Below the pieces are notes generated by a model. That model had not been told where the DNA came from. It was given only the letters and a program-made list of their open reading frames with translations, and made no database searches. A stretch of DNA of 64,000 bases from assembly GCF_000340215.1 (NCBI RefSeq), contig NW_006921541.1, forward strand, positions 1,771,527 through 1,835,526, read 5' to 3'. The number at the start of each line of letters is the position of its first letter. Position 1 is the stretch's first letter. The stretch comes from Pseudocercospora fijiensis CIRAD86 (taxonomy: Eukaryota; Ascomycota; Dothideomycetes; Mycosphaerellales; Mycosphaerellaceae). Shown here piece after piece: positions 20,182-31,771 of this stretch. The translations under genes were made by a program, and so were the position numbers.

Positions 20182-23100
20182 CTATGCAGCCACGCTTTCT
20201 GGACTGATCATGCCGTTGTTGTGCTCCTCGTTCTTTTCCGGATCTACACCATTCTCAACACGCTCTGGCATCTGCAGCCGTAAAGGAGGTATTGGCTTCT
20301 GCTTCTCCTTTTCCGCGTTCTCCTCCAGCTTCCTCTTCTTCTTGGCTGCCTGTGCTTGTTCGCGTAACGGCCGCTTTCGAGGTGATGTGATTTTGCCAGT
20401 TGGAGGCAGGCGAGGCTTGGGGAACCGCTGCTTCTGAGGAAGTTCTTCGTCTTCGACAAGAGGCTCATTGCGGTTATTGCGCAGCTTGTTGGAGAAAAAG
20501 TCCTGCACCAGACCGATTTCTTGAGAAAGATTGTCGGCAGTGACTGGCTCATAAAGGGGTGGCGGCTCGAAGATGAGGCCGTTTGTGGAGACCGGTCCGG
20601 CATTCTGAGCCTGGTATTGAGCGTGCATGCGGTTCTGGAGCAGGTGAAGCGGCACAGAAAGCGATTCAAGCCCAAATTCATCGGCCAGGCCCAGTTCCCT
20701 AAAGCCAAAGAAGTCCTCATCAAGGTCTTCAGCAAAGTCACCTCCCACGAATTGCTCGCTGCCGTCGTTGAATGCGCCGACGCCGTCGGCCCCGGCATGA
20801 TCGCCTAAAGCAGGCCGCTAGATGCTTGTCAGTCTTATCCCTCCGTCGCATCATAACAATCACTATACTTACCAAAAGATCTGCCAAGTGCGACTTCATC
20901 CGCTCATGCATTATTGTCAATTTCGAGCCTTGCCTTTCCACGTCGTCGCGAATGTAACTCTCCAGTGCCTCGAGGTCCATGCCATTTTCGTCCAGTGTGT
21001 GTAGAATCTGTTCCTCAAACGTGAAGGCGGGCATTTCTGGCTCTGGCTTAGGCTGTTCGTGAAAGCGCTTGAATCCTTCGCCAACCCGCTGCATAAATTC
21101 GGTGGCGAGATCCGTCATGGAGTCAAGCGCAGAAGGCTGGAAGTCCTCGAATCCAGCGTGGTAGAAGATCTTGCCAATCGAGCGCTGCAGAGCTGAGCGA
21201 TTGACGTAAGGTGCCATCAGCGGCCCCTCCTCGGAAACCACCACGGCGCCCGGGTCTTGCTCAATGAGTGGTTCAGGCTCATATTTCTGGAACTGGTTCT
21301 GATACGTTTGCGCTTGAATCTGCATCTGCTTCACGATCCCGATCTTGGCGCAAATCTTCCTGGTCTCCTGCATTTGCCGGATGTTGCCGTCAATTTTCTT
21401 GTTGAGGGCTCCAGAGGTGACTTTATAAGTCGTCTTGGGGAACATTCGCATGAACTCTTCCGTCTGAGGCACGACGTGTCCCTCAGAGTCTGTCGTCCAC
21501 TTCCAGCGTGCATTGAGCTCAGGTATGGCGCAGAGGGGGTCATAGTAGTCTGGCAATGTCGAGTCACCCTCTTTCTCAATGCCTTCTGCCAAAGTCTCGC
21601 CACCGGCGGTGACTTCACCTTCCCCGCCTTCTGTGCTTTCATGAGCTACAGCATCAACAGTAGACTGCTCGGTAAGCTCTTTTTGTTGTCGTACGAATCG
21701 TCGCATCTTTTGCTTGTTTCGCAGGAGTGCGTGCTCTTCCAGATTCAGCTTTCCTTCACGAAAGAGTCGATTCCTCTCTGCAGCTGCAGCAGCTCTGTCC
21801 TTTTTCGTCACATGCTTCCATGTCTTGAGCTCTGTGTCGTCCTCGTCTGCATCTTCTGTTGTCGCGCTAAGGACTGACGGCCTGTCCACCTCCATGAGAT
21901 CCATTTGACTGCCTGCAAGACCACTGCCATGTATGCCATTTGGCATCGGTGTTGTGTATCCAGGCGGTGGAGTGTTAAAGCCCACTGAGCTGGCATCAGG
22001 TATTTCTGAATCTGCTCGCAAGAGGCCGTTCCTAAGATGGGACGGTTGATGCGACATCTGCGGGGGTTTCGTATCCGGCGCGGGCGTTGAGCTGCTATCA
22101 TCTACAGCCACAGAAGGTGCGCCTGTGCCTTTCCTCGCAGACGTTGTGGGACCTCCTTTCTTTGGAGCTTTTCGACCTCGCGAGGCCATGATGGGCGCAT
22201 CGTCCTCATCGTCATCATCATCTTCCGCTGCGTGTAGTCTCCTCTCTTCTGCTTCCACCTCTGCTCGATCTCTTACCGTGATCTCTGGGATGAGCGGAGT
22301 CAGTTTGTCAGCCTCCTTGCGCATGTACAGGGCCTTCTTCCTAAGAGGGTGCGCCGGATCCTGATTGTACTTCAAGCAGTTCGCCCAGATCAAATTGAGA
22401 TCGTCACAGAAGTCACGCTTGCTCTTGTACCCGAATTGCTTCAGCTTCTTAATCATAGTACCAATGTCCATGGGCTTCATAATGATCTGGTAATAGTCCG
22501 GCGCTTCTCGTTTGCTGACGCGCTGCAGAAAGGGTTGTGCGTACTCGGTCATAGCCTTCAGCTCCATGAGCACTTTCTCCGCAGCTTCGTACAACTCTTC
22601 CTGCCCGACCTTGTCCTCGCTCGCCCACTTGCTTCGGCCTTTCCTAACTTCCGAGATGAGCGACCTGAGCTGGTTGTCTGAAGCTCGCACCATGTCGCGC
22701 TTAGCGTCGATTCGCGCTATGAGATGTTTGAGGGTCAAGCTGGAGGAGCCCAGATCCGCGCTTCCCAATGACCCTTGTGTAGCAACCGCAGCCCCATTGG
22801 TGCCAGGCATATTCGCAGACGCCGTGCCATTTGGCCCGCCCGAGGTCTCGGCTTCTACTTCTCGATCCAGCTCATCCAGCTTCTGCTGCTCCAGCATCGC
22901 GTCGCGGTCGTACTCGAATGTGTAGAACATGCTGCGGAAGCTCTGTGTCGCCGCATCCGCCGCGGCCTTCTTACTATCCTCCAACTCCTTGCGCACATCT
23001 TCGCTGCTCTTTCCCTGGTCGGAAGAGGTTGACGGTCCAGACTTGGGAGGGGTGGGCTTCACTGGCGGCGCCGGTGAGCGCACAAGGTGCGGCGAGAGTC

Positions 23101-23572
23101 CATTCAGCAGCGCGGCCTTGCCCTTGCCTTTCAACGGGCTCTCTTTACCTTCATCATCTTCATCGTCCTCGTCCTCGTCGTCCCCGTAGTCGTCGTCGAT
23201 TTGCCGGGCGGCCTTCTTGGGTGGAGCGGAAGTCTTGGCACTATCATCCAGGCCGCTTTCGGTGGGAGCAGGATCGAGAGGTTTCTGGCTTGCGCGACGG
23301 TGCGCTCCATCGCCGCCGAAGAGCGCATCAATGCTCGCTTGCATCGAGTCCCAGCGGGCCTTGAGCATGGCGTGTATGGGGTCTTCGTCGCGCTCCTCCT
23401 CCTCCGATGCCGCGCCAAGGCCATGGCCGTGGCCGGCTGAATCAATAGTCGCCGTCCTGGTCATGCTTGCCGCGCGCTTCGCACTCGATCCATTGACGAT
23501 GCCATTCGTATGGGCGGCGGCGGGGCGTGGGTAGCCATTGACTGCGGACAGGCGCGATGGTGTCGAACTCAT
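20182..23572 (-). CDS. SPT7: SAGA complex subunit Spt7 (bromodomain, histone fold)
   Basis: Exons 23572-20873 and 20817-20182 (55-base intron, donor GTAAGT, acceptor CTAG) give 1111 residues. The frame is open upstream to 23692 but has no ATG there, so the ATG at 23572 is chosen; a 5' exon joined at 23660 or so remains possible. Residues 1-280 are disordered and acidic (long Asp/Glu run). A bromodomain lies at about 325-430, with the acetyl-lysine pocket Tyr-Asn of [12 protein letters not shown] preserved. At about 783-835 a histone fold ([18 protein letters not shown]) is the part that pairs with Taf10 in yeast. The spliced C-terminal exon has Asp/Phe-rich and Lys-rich segments, the region that holds Spt8 in yeast SAGA. 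Role: scaffold of the SAGA co-activator. Confidence 0.93.
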
Positions 23573-24197
23573 GCCGCGGACCCGCACGTGGTGAACGTGT
23601 CCGCGACGTCGTCCTCCTCCAGCAGCGCCAGATGGGAAGGGTGTGCCGATATCAGTGTCATTGGACACCTGGACTCGCGGCGAACACGGTGAGCGTCAAA
23701 TCGGGGGGACTGCGATGACTTCGGGTGGGAGTTTTGATGCACTTTGCGGGCGTCCTTTGAGAGATGATGTCGGCGTCGATCGGCAGTCGGAGCGTGTGCC
23801 AGTGCCAGTGCCAGCCAGACGTGTGGAGCGAAGCCCAAGGGCAAGCAACTCTGGCAGTGACGATGAGAACTCTAGTACTGTGCAGCGCTCGAACACTCCA
23901 TGCGCATGGCCCAACACGCTCACCCTCACAATGGGCTGGCTGTGCAGGCGCAATAATGTCGGGTGTGTCTTGCAATACCATGTGCCGTGTGCGCAGACAA
24001 TGAATGTGGTGTCGGCGCATGCTGGCTGGCCTCCGCGCTGCGCTCTCCCAGTAGTTCTTTCATAAGCCCTCGGCGCGCAAGGCACATCCGTCTGCTAGAC
24101 ACGCAGCTGCGACATCCATCCACCCTCCGTACAGCAACGTGCACACTGCTCTCCCTCCAACCACCCTTATACCTCCCCCCCCACCGACCATGTCGCG
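23573..24197. promoter_or_regulatory. Divergent promoter region SPT7 / VanZ-like gene
   Basis: The 625 bases lie between the chosen divergent starts and include a (gccagt) short repeat at 23799-23816 and a C-rich run just before the plus-strand gene. Any missing 5' exon of SPT7 would lie here. Confidence 0.4.
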
Positions 24198-25048
24198 ATG
24201 ATGCCAGCCGGTCTGCACATTCGCAAGCCGTTTGCGGGTGAGTCTCGGACCCCCACGTCCTCCTGCAGTGACATACATACGAAGGCTAGTTCTAACCCAG
24301 CTGCCTGCCCGTAGCTTCGTTCGCCGGACTGCTCTTGGTCTCAGCATACTTGGACCTGTCGACGCCCAAGATTCCTCAATATGGGCAAAGCGACAAGGGC
24401 TTGCACTTGGTCACGTTTCTGCTGCTCACAGTACGTTGTACAGTCGTCCATTGACGCCATGCCTCCTGCGACCAACACTACCCTGCCCAGCCTCCATGCC
24501 TTCACCCAGCATCTTCTTACATATCTGTCTAGACTACGTTCTACTGGGCTGTAGAGCTACCACGACGAAGATGTATACATCTCACATTGCTTGGATGCAC
24601 AGCTGGTCTCGGCATCGGGTCTGAGGTCCTGCAAGGTCTACTCCCCACTGGCCGCGACTTCGATCCTTATGACATTCTTGCGAATGTTGTAGGCTCAGGG
24701 TCCGCGCTTATTTTGTGCTCCTGGTATCACAAGCGCATGCTGGAGCGAAGACGGAAGAACAAGCATTATGACATTGTGCCTGGAGAGGAAGGAGATCTAG
24801 GAGATGAGGAGCGCGATGTCGAGCTCGGCGAAGGACCCGGTCTGGGAGCGCAGGAAAGTGGAACCATCTCCGCCGAGCATACGAATGGCCAGCCTACGAC
24901 GGGTGAAGCAGCGAAGACCAATGTCACGGAAGAGCTAGATAATTGGGATGAAAATGAAGAAGACTGGGAGGAGGAAGGCGCCGAAGGGGCAAGAGTGACG
25001 GCTGGAGCTGGTGCCGAAGAGGAGCCTGCTAAGAAGCGAACGGATTGA
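24198..25048 (+). CDS. VanZ-like multi-pass membrane protein
   Basis: Exons 24198-24237, 24315-24430 and 24533-25048 give 223 residues. Introns are 77 and 102 bases, and all phases agree. About four hydrophobic segments lie at residues 14-30, 41-58, 66-82 and 92-108. Between the third and fourth the VanZ-type signature is visible: Ser-Glu-Val-Leu-Gln ... Gly-Arg-x-Phe-Asp-x-x-Asp-x-x-x-Asn. The C-terminal 110 residues are highly acidic and soluble, ending in Lys-Lys-Arg-Thr-Asp. VanZ proteins in bacteria are linked to glycopeptide resistance; the fungal relatives are of unknown function. An upstream ATG at 24190 hits a stop after three codons, so 24198 is chosen. Confidence 0.85.
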
Positions 25049-25840
25049 GATGACATGATAGTAAGACACCAGGTATTGACATGACACGGACTATGATTGA
25101 GCTGAACTCGAGCGCTTTGCCGATGTTGCGCTACGCAAGTCCGACTCAAGCAAGCTATGCCTTCTGACAGGCTCAAGAAATCCCGTGGCCGCAGCGCACG
25201 ACTCGACAATAATGATTCTTGCCGCATTTTTGACGATTTTACTCTGTCTGCAACCCAAATCATCATGGGAGCTCAGAATCTATGGTAGGCGCACGTTTGA
25301 TGACGAGTTTCACGCCGAGTTTGGAGCTTACTTTACGATTGTAAGACTCTCCGTGCAAGGATAGTCCATCTTTTGAAGCTACCTGTTTTTAACGATAATG
25401 AACACTTGACAGCAGCAGATACACAAACCTAACACGAAGCGCAGCGCAGCGCAGCGATGTGGCAGAAGCTTCAATGTCATTTCATTTGCTACTCGAGCAG
25501 CTTCGCTCTCTGGAATACTGAAAGATTTCGACCGAAACTCGACGACTTCGTGCGACAGGCTCTCGAAGCGTCTTGAGAAAGACTAAAGTGTGACTCGGCT
25601 GGAGGTGGCTATGTGTTGCTGCTATGAAGATGGCACTTCACGCGACCCGTGGTCAAGAGAGGAGAGCGGGCTTACGCGGTAAGAAAGGCACTCACGAAGC
25701 ATTTGGAGGGAGATACATTTTGAGTATGTAGTGACATTTTCCGTCCGTCTCTTAGGATAACACGATTAAGTAGATCAATCCAAGCCTGCAACACGCTGAC
25801 GCCACCCACAACTCTAGTTGTGTCCAACTCCAAGTAGATT
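25049..25840. other. Intergenic between convergent genes
   Basis: Shared 3' region of the VanZ-like gene and the 494-residue protein. A (gcagc) short tandem run is at 25441-25456. I see no supported gene. Confidence 0.5.
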
Positions 25841-27325
25841 TCAAGCTTCCGACGCAGCGAAGAGCGTCTCAATTTTCTCCTCCAAACCCTCTTTTTGGAT
25901 CCTAGCATTGTTCTCCTCCCGCCATGCCCTGAGAAACTCTTGGCCACGCTCGGCGTCATACGCACCTTCAATGAGATCCTGCTTCCGCTGCTTCGCAAGG
26001 GCTTCTCGAGCAGAAGCCTCCGCGTGAGCAAGAAGCAGCTCACGGATTGGCTTATCTTTGGGACGAATGACAGCGACAACATCAGCCTGCCCGGTCGATT
26101 CGCCTTCTCCCAAATCAATCACCTCCACATCATCGACATCCATGCCTGTGGTATCCGGCGTCGGCGTAACAAACAATCGACTTCTGATATCCTCGCTCAA
26201 CGCGACAGAAGGACTCTTCGGACCCTGGCCCTCCTCAATCAACAACTTCGCCGCGGCGATAAAATCTTGCGGATTCGACAACCATCTCCATTCCCTTCCA
26301 GGACTCATCACAACTCGTCTCAAAGCCCTCTGTGCAGATTCCGGATCACCCTTTGAGATCTCCGACAACGCCTTCGCCGCCTCGAGAGAACAAGTCGCCC
26401 AATCCTGAGCTTGGGCAGGGACATTCTGCTTAGAACCTCCCACCGCCCGTCTCGGCCCAATATCTTCAGGAATCGCCAGCCTGATGTTTCCATTCCAGTT
26501 CCTGGTGATTGCTGCGAGGAGTTGATCACGCTGCTGGATCGATTTTGGAGACCTCAGAGTTTCGTATCGACGGTTTCGACTGCGGTAGCACTCCCGACGA
26601 TCTTTTGATCTGGTTTTTTTCATTGGGGTCGATGAAGGCTCGGGATCTGGCGTTGGAGAGCGGCGTTTGGAGCCCAGACAGACGACTTCATCGTCGTGGT
26701 TGTTGTTGTCTTCCGAATCTGAAGATGTGTCCGTCCAGGAAGGATCTTGCTCGGCCTGACGAGCATAGACTTTCTCGGCTTCTTCGAGGGCCCATTGCTT
26801 GTCTGCCTGACTCGAAGGCGTTGTATGATGAATGTCAAAGGTTGGTTGTGCGTAGGCTTGTACAGGCTGAAGCTCAGGCGCTGCCGCAGATTCTGGCTCT
26901 GGCTCTCGGTGCACCGCTGGTTGCTTGCCTGCCGCCTTTGCGGACAGCACGGTAGCTTTGATGTTACTACCACCAGCGCGTCCATCGCCATTGGCAGTGT
27001 ATCCGAGCGCAGCCGGCACACCCTTTGGGAACACATTCGTACACCAAGACGCCGGCAACGGCCCTTTCCCGAGGACATCAGACACCATATCGATTGAAGA
27101 ATCTGAGCCAAAGTTCCGCGGTCTAACTTGCTGTGAATCAGGGAACCTCGCTTCAGATCTGCCCTCGACAGAAAGCCTTCGAGCTCCAAGAGGCACGGCA
27201 CCGGCTCCGGTCCATACCGGTGCATACGACGGCTTCTTAGGCCCGTTCTTTGGTTGCACCAAAGCTGAATTGTACTGGTGCTTGCGACGAACAAGTGCTG
27301 TATCCGCAGCAGCAGATGCCATCAT
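25841..27325 (-). CDS. Disordered hypothetical protein with SUMO-binding-like motif
   Basis: A single frame of 494 residues starts at a pair of ATGs (27325). I do not recognise the family. Residues 1-160 are low complexity. A Ser/Asp-rich acidic patch followed by Lys/Arg-rich sequence (SKRRSPTPDPEP, MKKTRSKDRRE) at about 200-250 looks like a nuclear localisation region. The middle third (about 280-370) is the most ordered, with a helical block ending in Arg-Glu-Trp-Arg-Trp-Leu. Near residue 400, Val-Glu-Val-Ile-Asp-Leu followed by acidic residues has the form of a SUMO-interacting motif. The C terminus is a charged helix. A nuclear role is inferred only from composition. Confidence 0.65.
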   Translation of the reverse strand: MMASAAADTALVRRKHQYNSALVQPKNGPKKPSYAPVWTGAGAVPLGARRLSVEGRSEARFPDSQQVRPRNFGSDSSIDMVSDVLGKGPLPASWCTNVFPKGVPAALGYTANGDGRAGGSNIKATVLSAKAAGKQPAVHREPEPESAAAPELQPVQAYAQPTFDIHHTTPSSQADKQWALEEAEKVYARQAEQDPSWTDTSSDSEDNNNHDDEVVCLGSKRRSPTPDPEPSSTPMKKTRSKDRRECYRSRNRRYETLRSPKSIQQRDQLLAAITRNWNGNIRLAIPEDIGPRRAVGGSKQNVPAQAQDWATCSLEAAKALSEISKGDPESAQRALRRVVMSPGREWRWLSNPQDFIAAAKLLIEEGQGPKSPSVALSEDIRSRLFVTPTPDTTGMDVDDVEVIDLGEGESTGQADVVAVIRPKDKPIRELLLAHAEASAREALAKQRKQDLIEGAYDAERGQEFLRAWREENNARIQKEGLEEKIETLFAASEA

Positions 27326-28063
27326 GCCTTGCAGTGGTATGATGTAGCACAGGTCCAGCGGTTGCCTTGACCAGCGTTTTATTTGTATAATAATAACAAA
27401 AATAGTATATTTATATCCTTAATGGTTCGACGACAGCAATGTGTCTTGATAAGAGACACTGTGCGACGTCTAGCTATGTCTATTTATTGTCTTGTTAGGC
27501 ATATTCTCGTCGAGAGAGCCGTTGTATAGTGATAGAGAAAGTAATGTACCTTGAGGTATTACAGTATAGTGTAGAGGTAGTAGTAGAGTAGGCAGTGGTG
27601 TGAAAGGACGAGGGAAGCTCTATTCCTATTGTCGAAATCCACGGCGTTTATATACACGCATTGGGGCGGTCCGTGCTCAATTAACTCATCACACGATGAC
27701 AAAGAAAGCGGAGGTTGCGTGCATTACTCCTCAATCTAGCCAGATTGAGAGCAGAAATATATGCGGTTAACCTGCTAGCTTTTGTTGCGACAGGGAAGCT
27801 ATTGGATGGTGGAAGAAGCAGGATTGATGATTGGAGTGCTTGCGTGTGACCAACAGCTCTGCTTGCATGAGCTTCAGGCAGCACGGCATCTTAACCCGGC
27901 TTGGGAGAGGTAGTGATAATGTTATCATATTTGGATATCCTATTGCGGAAGCGATACCGAGCACAGCATCGCTACAGTATTCGACCTTCTTCGACTGTTA
28001 TCAGAACAGATTTGCAACCGTGCCGCGATCGAACAGACCTCCATTGGCGAGCGTGGCGCCCTC
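27326..28063. other. Intergenic with AT-rich stretch, possible LTR remnant
   Basis: Bases 27370-27700 are richer in A/T than the flanks. Read on the minus strand they hold TATATAAA, pyrimidine-rich sequence, and the bounds TGTGATGAG (27694 side) and GCCTAACA (27493 side), which could be ends of a relict LTR. No matching target duplication was found. The rest is the promoter side of the 494-residue gene and 3' side of MON1. Confidence 0.25.
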
Positions 28064-29899
28064 CTAGAACACCGCGCCGCCAATGATGAAGACCCGCTCC
28101 TCTTCGCGTCTGATCCATTGGAGCACTTTATTGGCACCTTGCGCCAAAGCCGCTCTTGAAGCATTCGGCCCAGCAACACAGTACAGTTCGAAAAGCGGAG
28201 TTTCCCATGCCAGAGCCGTGGAGTCATTTGCAATGCTATGTTGCACTTTCAAGTGCGCCGTTCGGGAATGTATACTGTCGTGAAGCTGAGAGTAAAGATT
28301 CATGAGTCGACGTCTGGCCACGGTGCCGGTAAAATGTGGCTCGAAGGACGGCATGACGAATTGCACGTTTCCTCTTGATTTGTAGAGGAAGTGTCGCAAT
28401 GCTGTCCCCGGTACGATTTCGGAGCAAGGAGCATGACCTTTCCGAATTTCAGTCTTGATTGCAGTCATGCTGCCGTTGGCTTCAAGCTGTGAAATGAGTC
28501 GGTCGCGCATCTTGCGTAACTCGTAGAAAGCTTCCTTGTTGGCACTTATGAGCACAATGGCGAGCTCGTCATCTTTTGCGGCGTCTGCTTGGCGCTCTTC
28601 GACTGCTTCCGTCGTGCTTTCGTTTGTCGCGAAGAAGCTGACGTACATGTAGAGGTAGCCGGTGTTGTTGAAGCCTGGTAGGCAAAGTGGAATCCAATTC
28701 TCACCACCTCCGGCTCTTACGCTGCGAGCTTCGAACAGCATGTTGAAGATCAATTGCAAATCTCCGGGATGTAAAGAATGCTTTTTTGGCCGCACTACAC
28801 TCACAAGCCGGCCCGCAGCTACGATGAGTCCGTAAAGCAGATTCTGGGAACGGACTTTGAGGAGTGAATCGTTGATCGTTCGTCGCTGCGTCTTACGGAG
28901 ACGAAGAGATTCCAGCGCAGAGAGTAGGGTGGAGGGTGAGCCTCGCGTGAAGCCATCGGCGAGACCATCAAGCAGAACATCGGTTCCTTGTAAGGGCCTA
29001 CGCAGGTCTGTAGACGGTCGATTGCGAAACATCGTCTCCATACTCGGTAAGGTCAGAGTCGACAGAATCTGCATGTAGAGTGACTCTAGCTGGTTCCTGA
29101 GTTGCGCCTCGCTCTCTGGCAGCCTACTGATCGCAACAAGATTCAAAGGAGCTCGAGAAAGCATGACGAATTGAGTGCCACCAGCGTGAAAGCTGTTCAG
29201 CGAGTCCTTTTGATCCTGATACGTGGAGATCAAAGTCTGTGCTACGCCCACGTAGTGACTGATTTGCTGATCGTCGCCATGTCTGCTGTAGATTGGCTTG
29301 CCGGATGCAGAAAGGATGAAGAAGTGCTTGAGTTTTGACTTCCAGCTCCGCAAGAGATCCTCCTCCGTAGTGCCATCCTCCCCCAGAGAGGTGACGTCGT
29401 CGAACTCGTGCTGTATCTGATCGTCAAGAGCTTCATCTTCCGGGAGCACAGTGTCGAAGGGGTCGTCCGTTTCGGGGTGAAGGCCCGGCCAAGCTGGAGC
29501 ACCTTCGGCGCCTGCGACATCACCGATGATACTCTCGGGGTCAAGGCGAGCGTCCAAAGAAGGAATGTAGGATTTGATGGAGGCCGAGTCATCGCCGTCA
29601 CTAATGCCTCCATTGCTCACGAAGCGACCAAAGTGAGTAAAGGAGTGCTTGCGAGAGATGGCTCGACTAGCGGGAGATGAGCGCGGACTTGGGTCTCCGG
29701 CATGTGTCTGCGTGTGGACGTTGGTCGACGACAAGGCCGTCGTTGGTGTGGAAAGAAGCTGCGGTCTTGACGATTGCTTGGATAACCTGAGAGAGCCGGA
29801 CTGCGACAAGGGAGGCCGCGGTGGAAGCGGCGGCGGCGGCGGCGGCGGTGTCAGCGCTCTCGATTGCGCACTGCCATTCTCGGTCGTGACGTCTGGCAT
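28064..29899 (-). CDS. MON1: Vacuolar fusion protein Mon1 (Rab7 GEF subunit)
   Basis: A single frame of 611 residues starts with ATG at 29899. Residues 1-180 are disordered, with a Pro run near residue 20. From about residue 183 the three longin domains of Mon1 follow. The start is SWKSKLKHFFILSASGKPIYSRHG, the best known Mon1 signature, shown here only in part: LKHFFILSASGKPIYSRHG. Further conserved blocks are Thr-Gln-Phe-Val-Met-Leu-Ser-Arg-Ala-Pro-Leu, Gly-Phe-Asn-Asn-Thr-Gly-Tyr-Leu-Tyr-Met-Tyr-Val-Ser-Phe, and the C-terminal Val-Leu-x-Trp-Ile-Arg-Arg-Glu-Glu-Glu-Arg-Val-Phe. With Ccz1 it activates the Rab Ypt7 on late endosomes, vacuoles and autophagosomes. Confidence 0.96.
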   Translation of the reverse strand: MPDVTTENGSAQSRALTPPPPPPPLPPRPPLSQSGSLRLSKQSSRPQLLSTPTTALSSTNVHTQTHAGDPSPRSSPASRAISRKHSFTHFGRFVSNGGISDGDDSASIKSYIPSLDARLDPESIIGDVAGAEGAPAWPGLHPETDDPFDTVLPEDEALDDQIQHEFDDVTSLGEDGTTEEDLLRSWKSKLKHFFILSASGKPIYSRHGDDQQISHYVGVAQTLISTYQDQKDSLNSFHAGGTQFVMLSRAPLNLVAISRLPESEAQLRNQLESLYMQILSTLTLPSMETMFRNRPSTDLRRPLQGTDVLLDGLADGFTRGSPSTLLSALESLRLRKTQRRTINDSLLKVRSQNLLYGLIVAAGRLVSVVRPKKHSLHPGDLQLIFNMLFEARSVRAGGGENWIPLCLPGFNNTGYLYMYVSFFATNESTTEAVEERQADAAKDDELAIVLISANKEAFYELRKMRDRLISQLEANGSMTAIKTEIRKGHAPCSEIVPGTALRHFLYKSRGNVQFVMPSFEPHFTGTVARRRLMNLYSQLHDSIHSRTAHLKVQHSIANDSTALAWETPLFELYCVAGPNASRAALAQGANKVLQWIRREEERVFIIGGAVF

Positions 29900-30065
29900 T
29901 CTTCATTGATGGAGACATCGGCATTAGGGGTGTTCTGCAGCCGTTTTCAAGCGCAGAGTGGATACCTCAACGCAACCCGATTGAGAATGCCAAGTAGACG
30001 AATATAGCCTAGTATGTGAAGCCTTAGGTGTCTGTCTCGTGCACGTTCAATATCTCTTGGCGCCT
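29900..30065. promoter_or_regulatory. MON1 upstream region
   Basis: Normal-composition sequence of about 165 bases lies between the MON1 start and the onset of the degraded transposon, so the insertion sits very close to the MON1 promoter. Confidence 0.4.
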
Positions 30066-30119
30066 GGCTCTTGCTGTGCTTGTAGGTGAATGCTATAGCG
30101 CGCTGCCGCTATAGACGAC

Positions 30120-31440
30120 TCGGACGACGAATTAGTGCCTTTGTTAATAGTAATAGGTGTAGCTATTAAAGAGCGCCGGCGGAAGGCCTATCGCGAGCTA
30201 AACGAGTATATAAAGAAGGACTAGTATATTAATAATCGTAGTAATCGCTAGTACCGCCGGAATACGAGGTATGTCGCTATCGCTGTCGCTATAGAAGTTA
30301 ATGTAGAAGATTAAGTTAGAAGCTTAACTTCTAACGACCTTACTATCGCTACTTAGCTAATTACTGCCTTAGGTTTATAAGAGCCGAGATTTCTCGTCTT
30401 ATAATACTTCTTTAGATCGACACTATTATATACCGATATAGGTACTAACTAACACCTAAATTGGCTCTATATATTACTCTACGCCGCTTGTTATTTCTAT
30501 ATACCTAGTCGACGCTCTCGGATACGTTTAGACTATAGGTTTCGATATTGTTAGTAATCTTCGGGGATGTAATCGAATACCTAAAGAACACCTTCTTATA
30601 CCTACTCGAGTGGCATCTACGCCTACGTAAATATAACAACCTTCGGTCCTTCGTACGATTATTAAAAGAGCAAGGATAGGTAGGAGGTTTCTAGGGATTT
30701 GTTAATAGTACGTTTAGAGGGACCTATAGACCGACATATAGTTAAAGAGTCTACTATACTAGCTATAAGAAGAAGCATAGTTACAAATTCTAAGGAATAA
30801 TAACACCTAACGGTATACTGTCTAGTCTAATCGGTCTATACTAAGGCAAGGACAACGACTAGAAGATCTTTACTTAATCTAGTGTCTAACGCCGGATTAA
30901 ACGAATAATAAGACAACCTAGTAGGCGGCTTCTTTACCTCTATAGCGATCTAGTATATAAGTGTTGTTATAGCGTTATAAGGCTATATAAGAACGACGAT
31001 AAGTCGCGCTAGTTAAGTGCTAACAAGAAGGACTAGAACAAGCATATGTCTAGGGCAAGATTAGCAATAGAATACGGCTTTAGAAGGTCTTTCAACCTCT
31101 AGATATACGGCGTACTCGAATAGTAGCAGTTTATTAAGAAACAGCCTATTGCGGCATACTATATAGTCGCTATATTGCTTATAAACTGCATAACTTGTCT
31201 ACGAGGGCGAAACTAGACGACTAATCAGTTCAAAACCGCACCTCCGAGTATCGAAGAGTACCTATACCTATACGGCGGTACGCCTAAGAGCTTAGAATAA
31301 TTCAGAAACTATATAAAACTAGCATATATCTGCTCTAACCGTTACCTTCTAATAGGCTCTATGTCTCCTATCTTCCTCCTTCTGTATTTAATCCGAGTGC
31401 TAAGACCTAACCCTATAACCCCGCGTTCTCCGCTAAAATA
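30120..31440 (+). pseudogene. Harbinger-type DDE transposase relic
   Basis: Reading through stops gives recognisable blocks of the DDE_4/Harbinger nuclease. The first catalytic block lies at 30698-30730 (Phe-Val-Asn-Ser-Thr-Phe-Arg, where relatives have Asp-Gly), followed by Tyr-Lys-Lys-Lys-His and Ile-Thr-Pro-Asn-Gly. The second is at 30937-30975 (Tyr-Ser-Asp, with the Asp kept). The Glu block is at 31058-31080 (Ala-Ile-Glu-Tyr-Gly-Phe). The C-terminal signature at about 31140-31270 includes Tyr-Tyr-Ile-Val-Ala-Ile-Leu-Leu-x-Asn-Cys-Ile-Thr-Cys. Asp-to-Asn, Gly-to-Ser and Pro-to-Leu changes are the ones C-to-T/G-to-A mutation makes. Inactive. Confidence 0.75.
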
Positions 31441-31771
31441 AGTAACGCTTAATTCTTATTACCCTTACCCCCCCTCTATATTACTATATATATATAGCAC
31501 CTATATATAATTATATATACGCTTGTTTACTATTATCAGGTCTATAACATATTAAAATTTAGAGCAAATCGGTTAAGAAATGAGTGTGCGATAACTATAG
31601 AAAGGAAAGTCTACCCTAGCTCCGTATATTACTGCGGAGTTACCCCGCTTATAGCTTAAATCCCTTAAATTCGAAGCCCTCCGGAGCTAACTCTCTCGCG
31701 AATTTAGCTATTTCTGCATTACTAAAGGTCGTATTCACTTACTAAGGCATATACTAAGGTGCGGATATACC

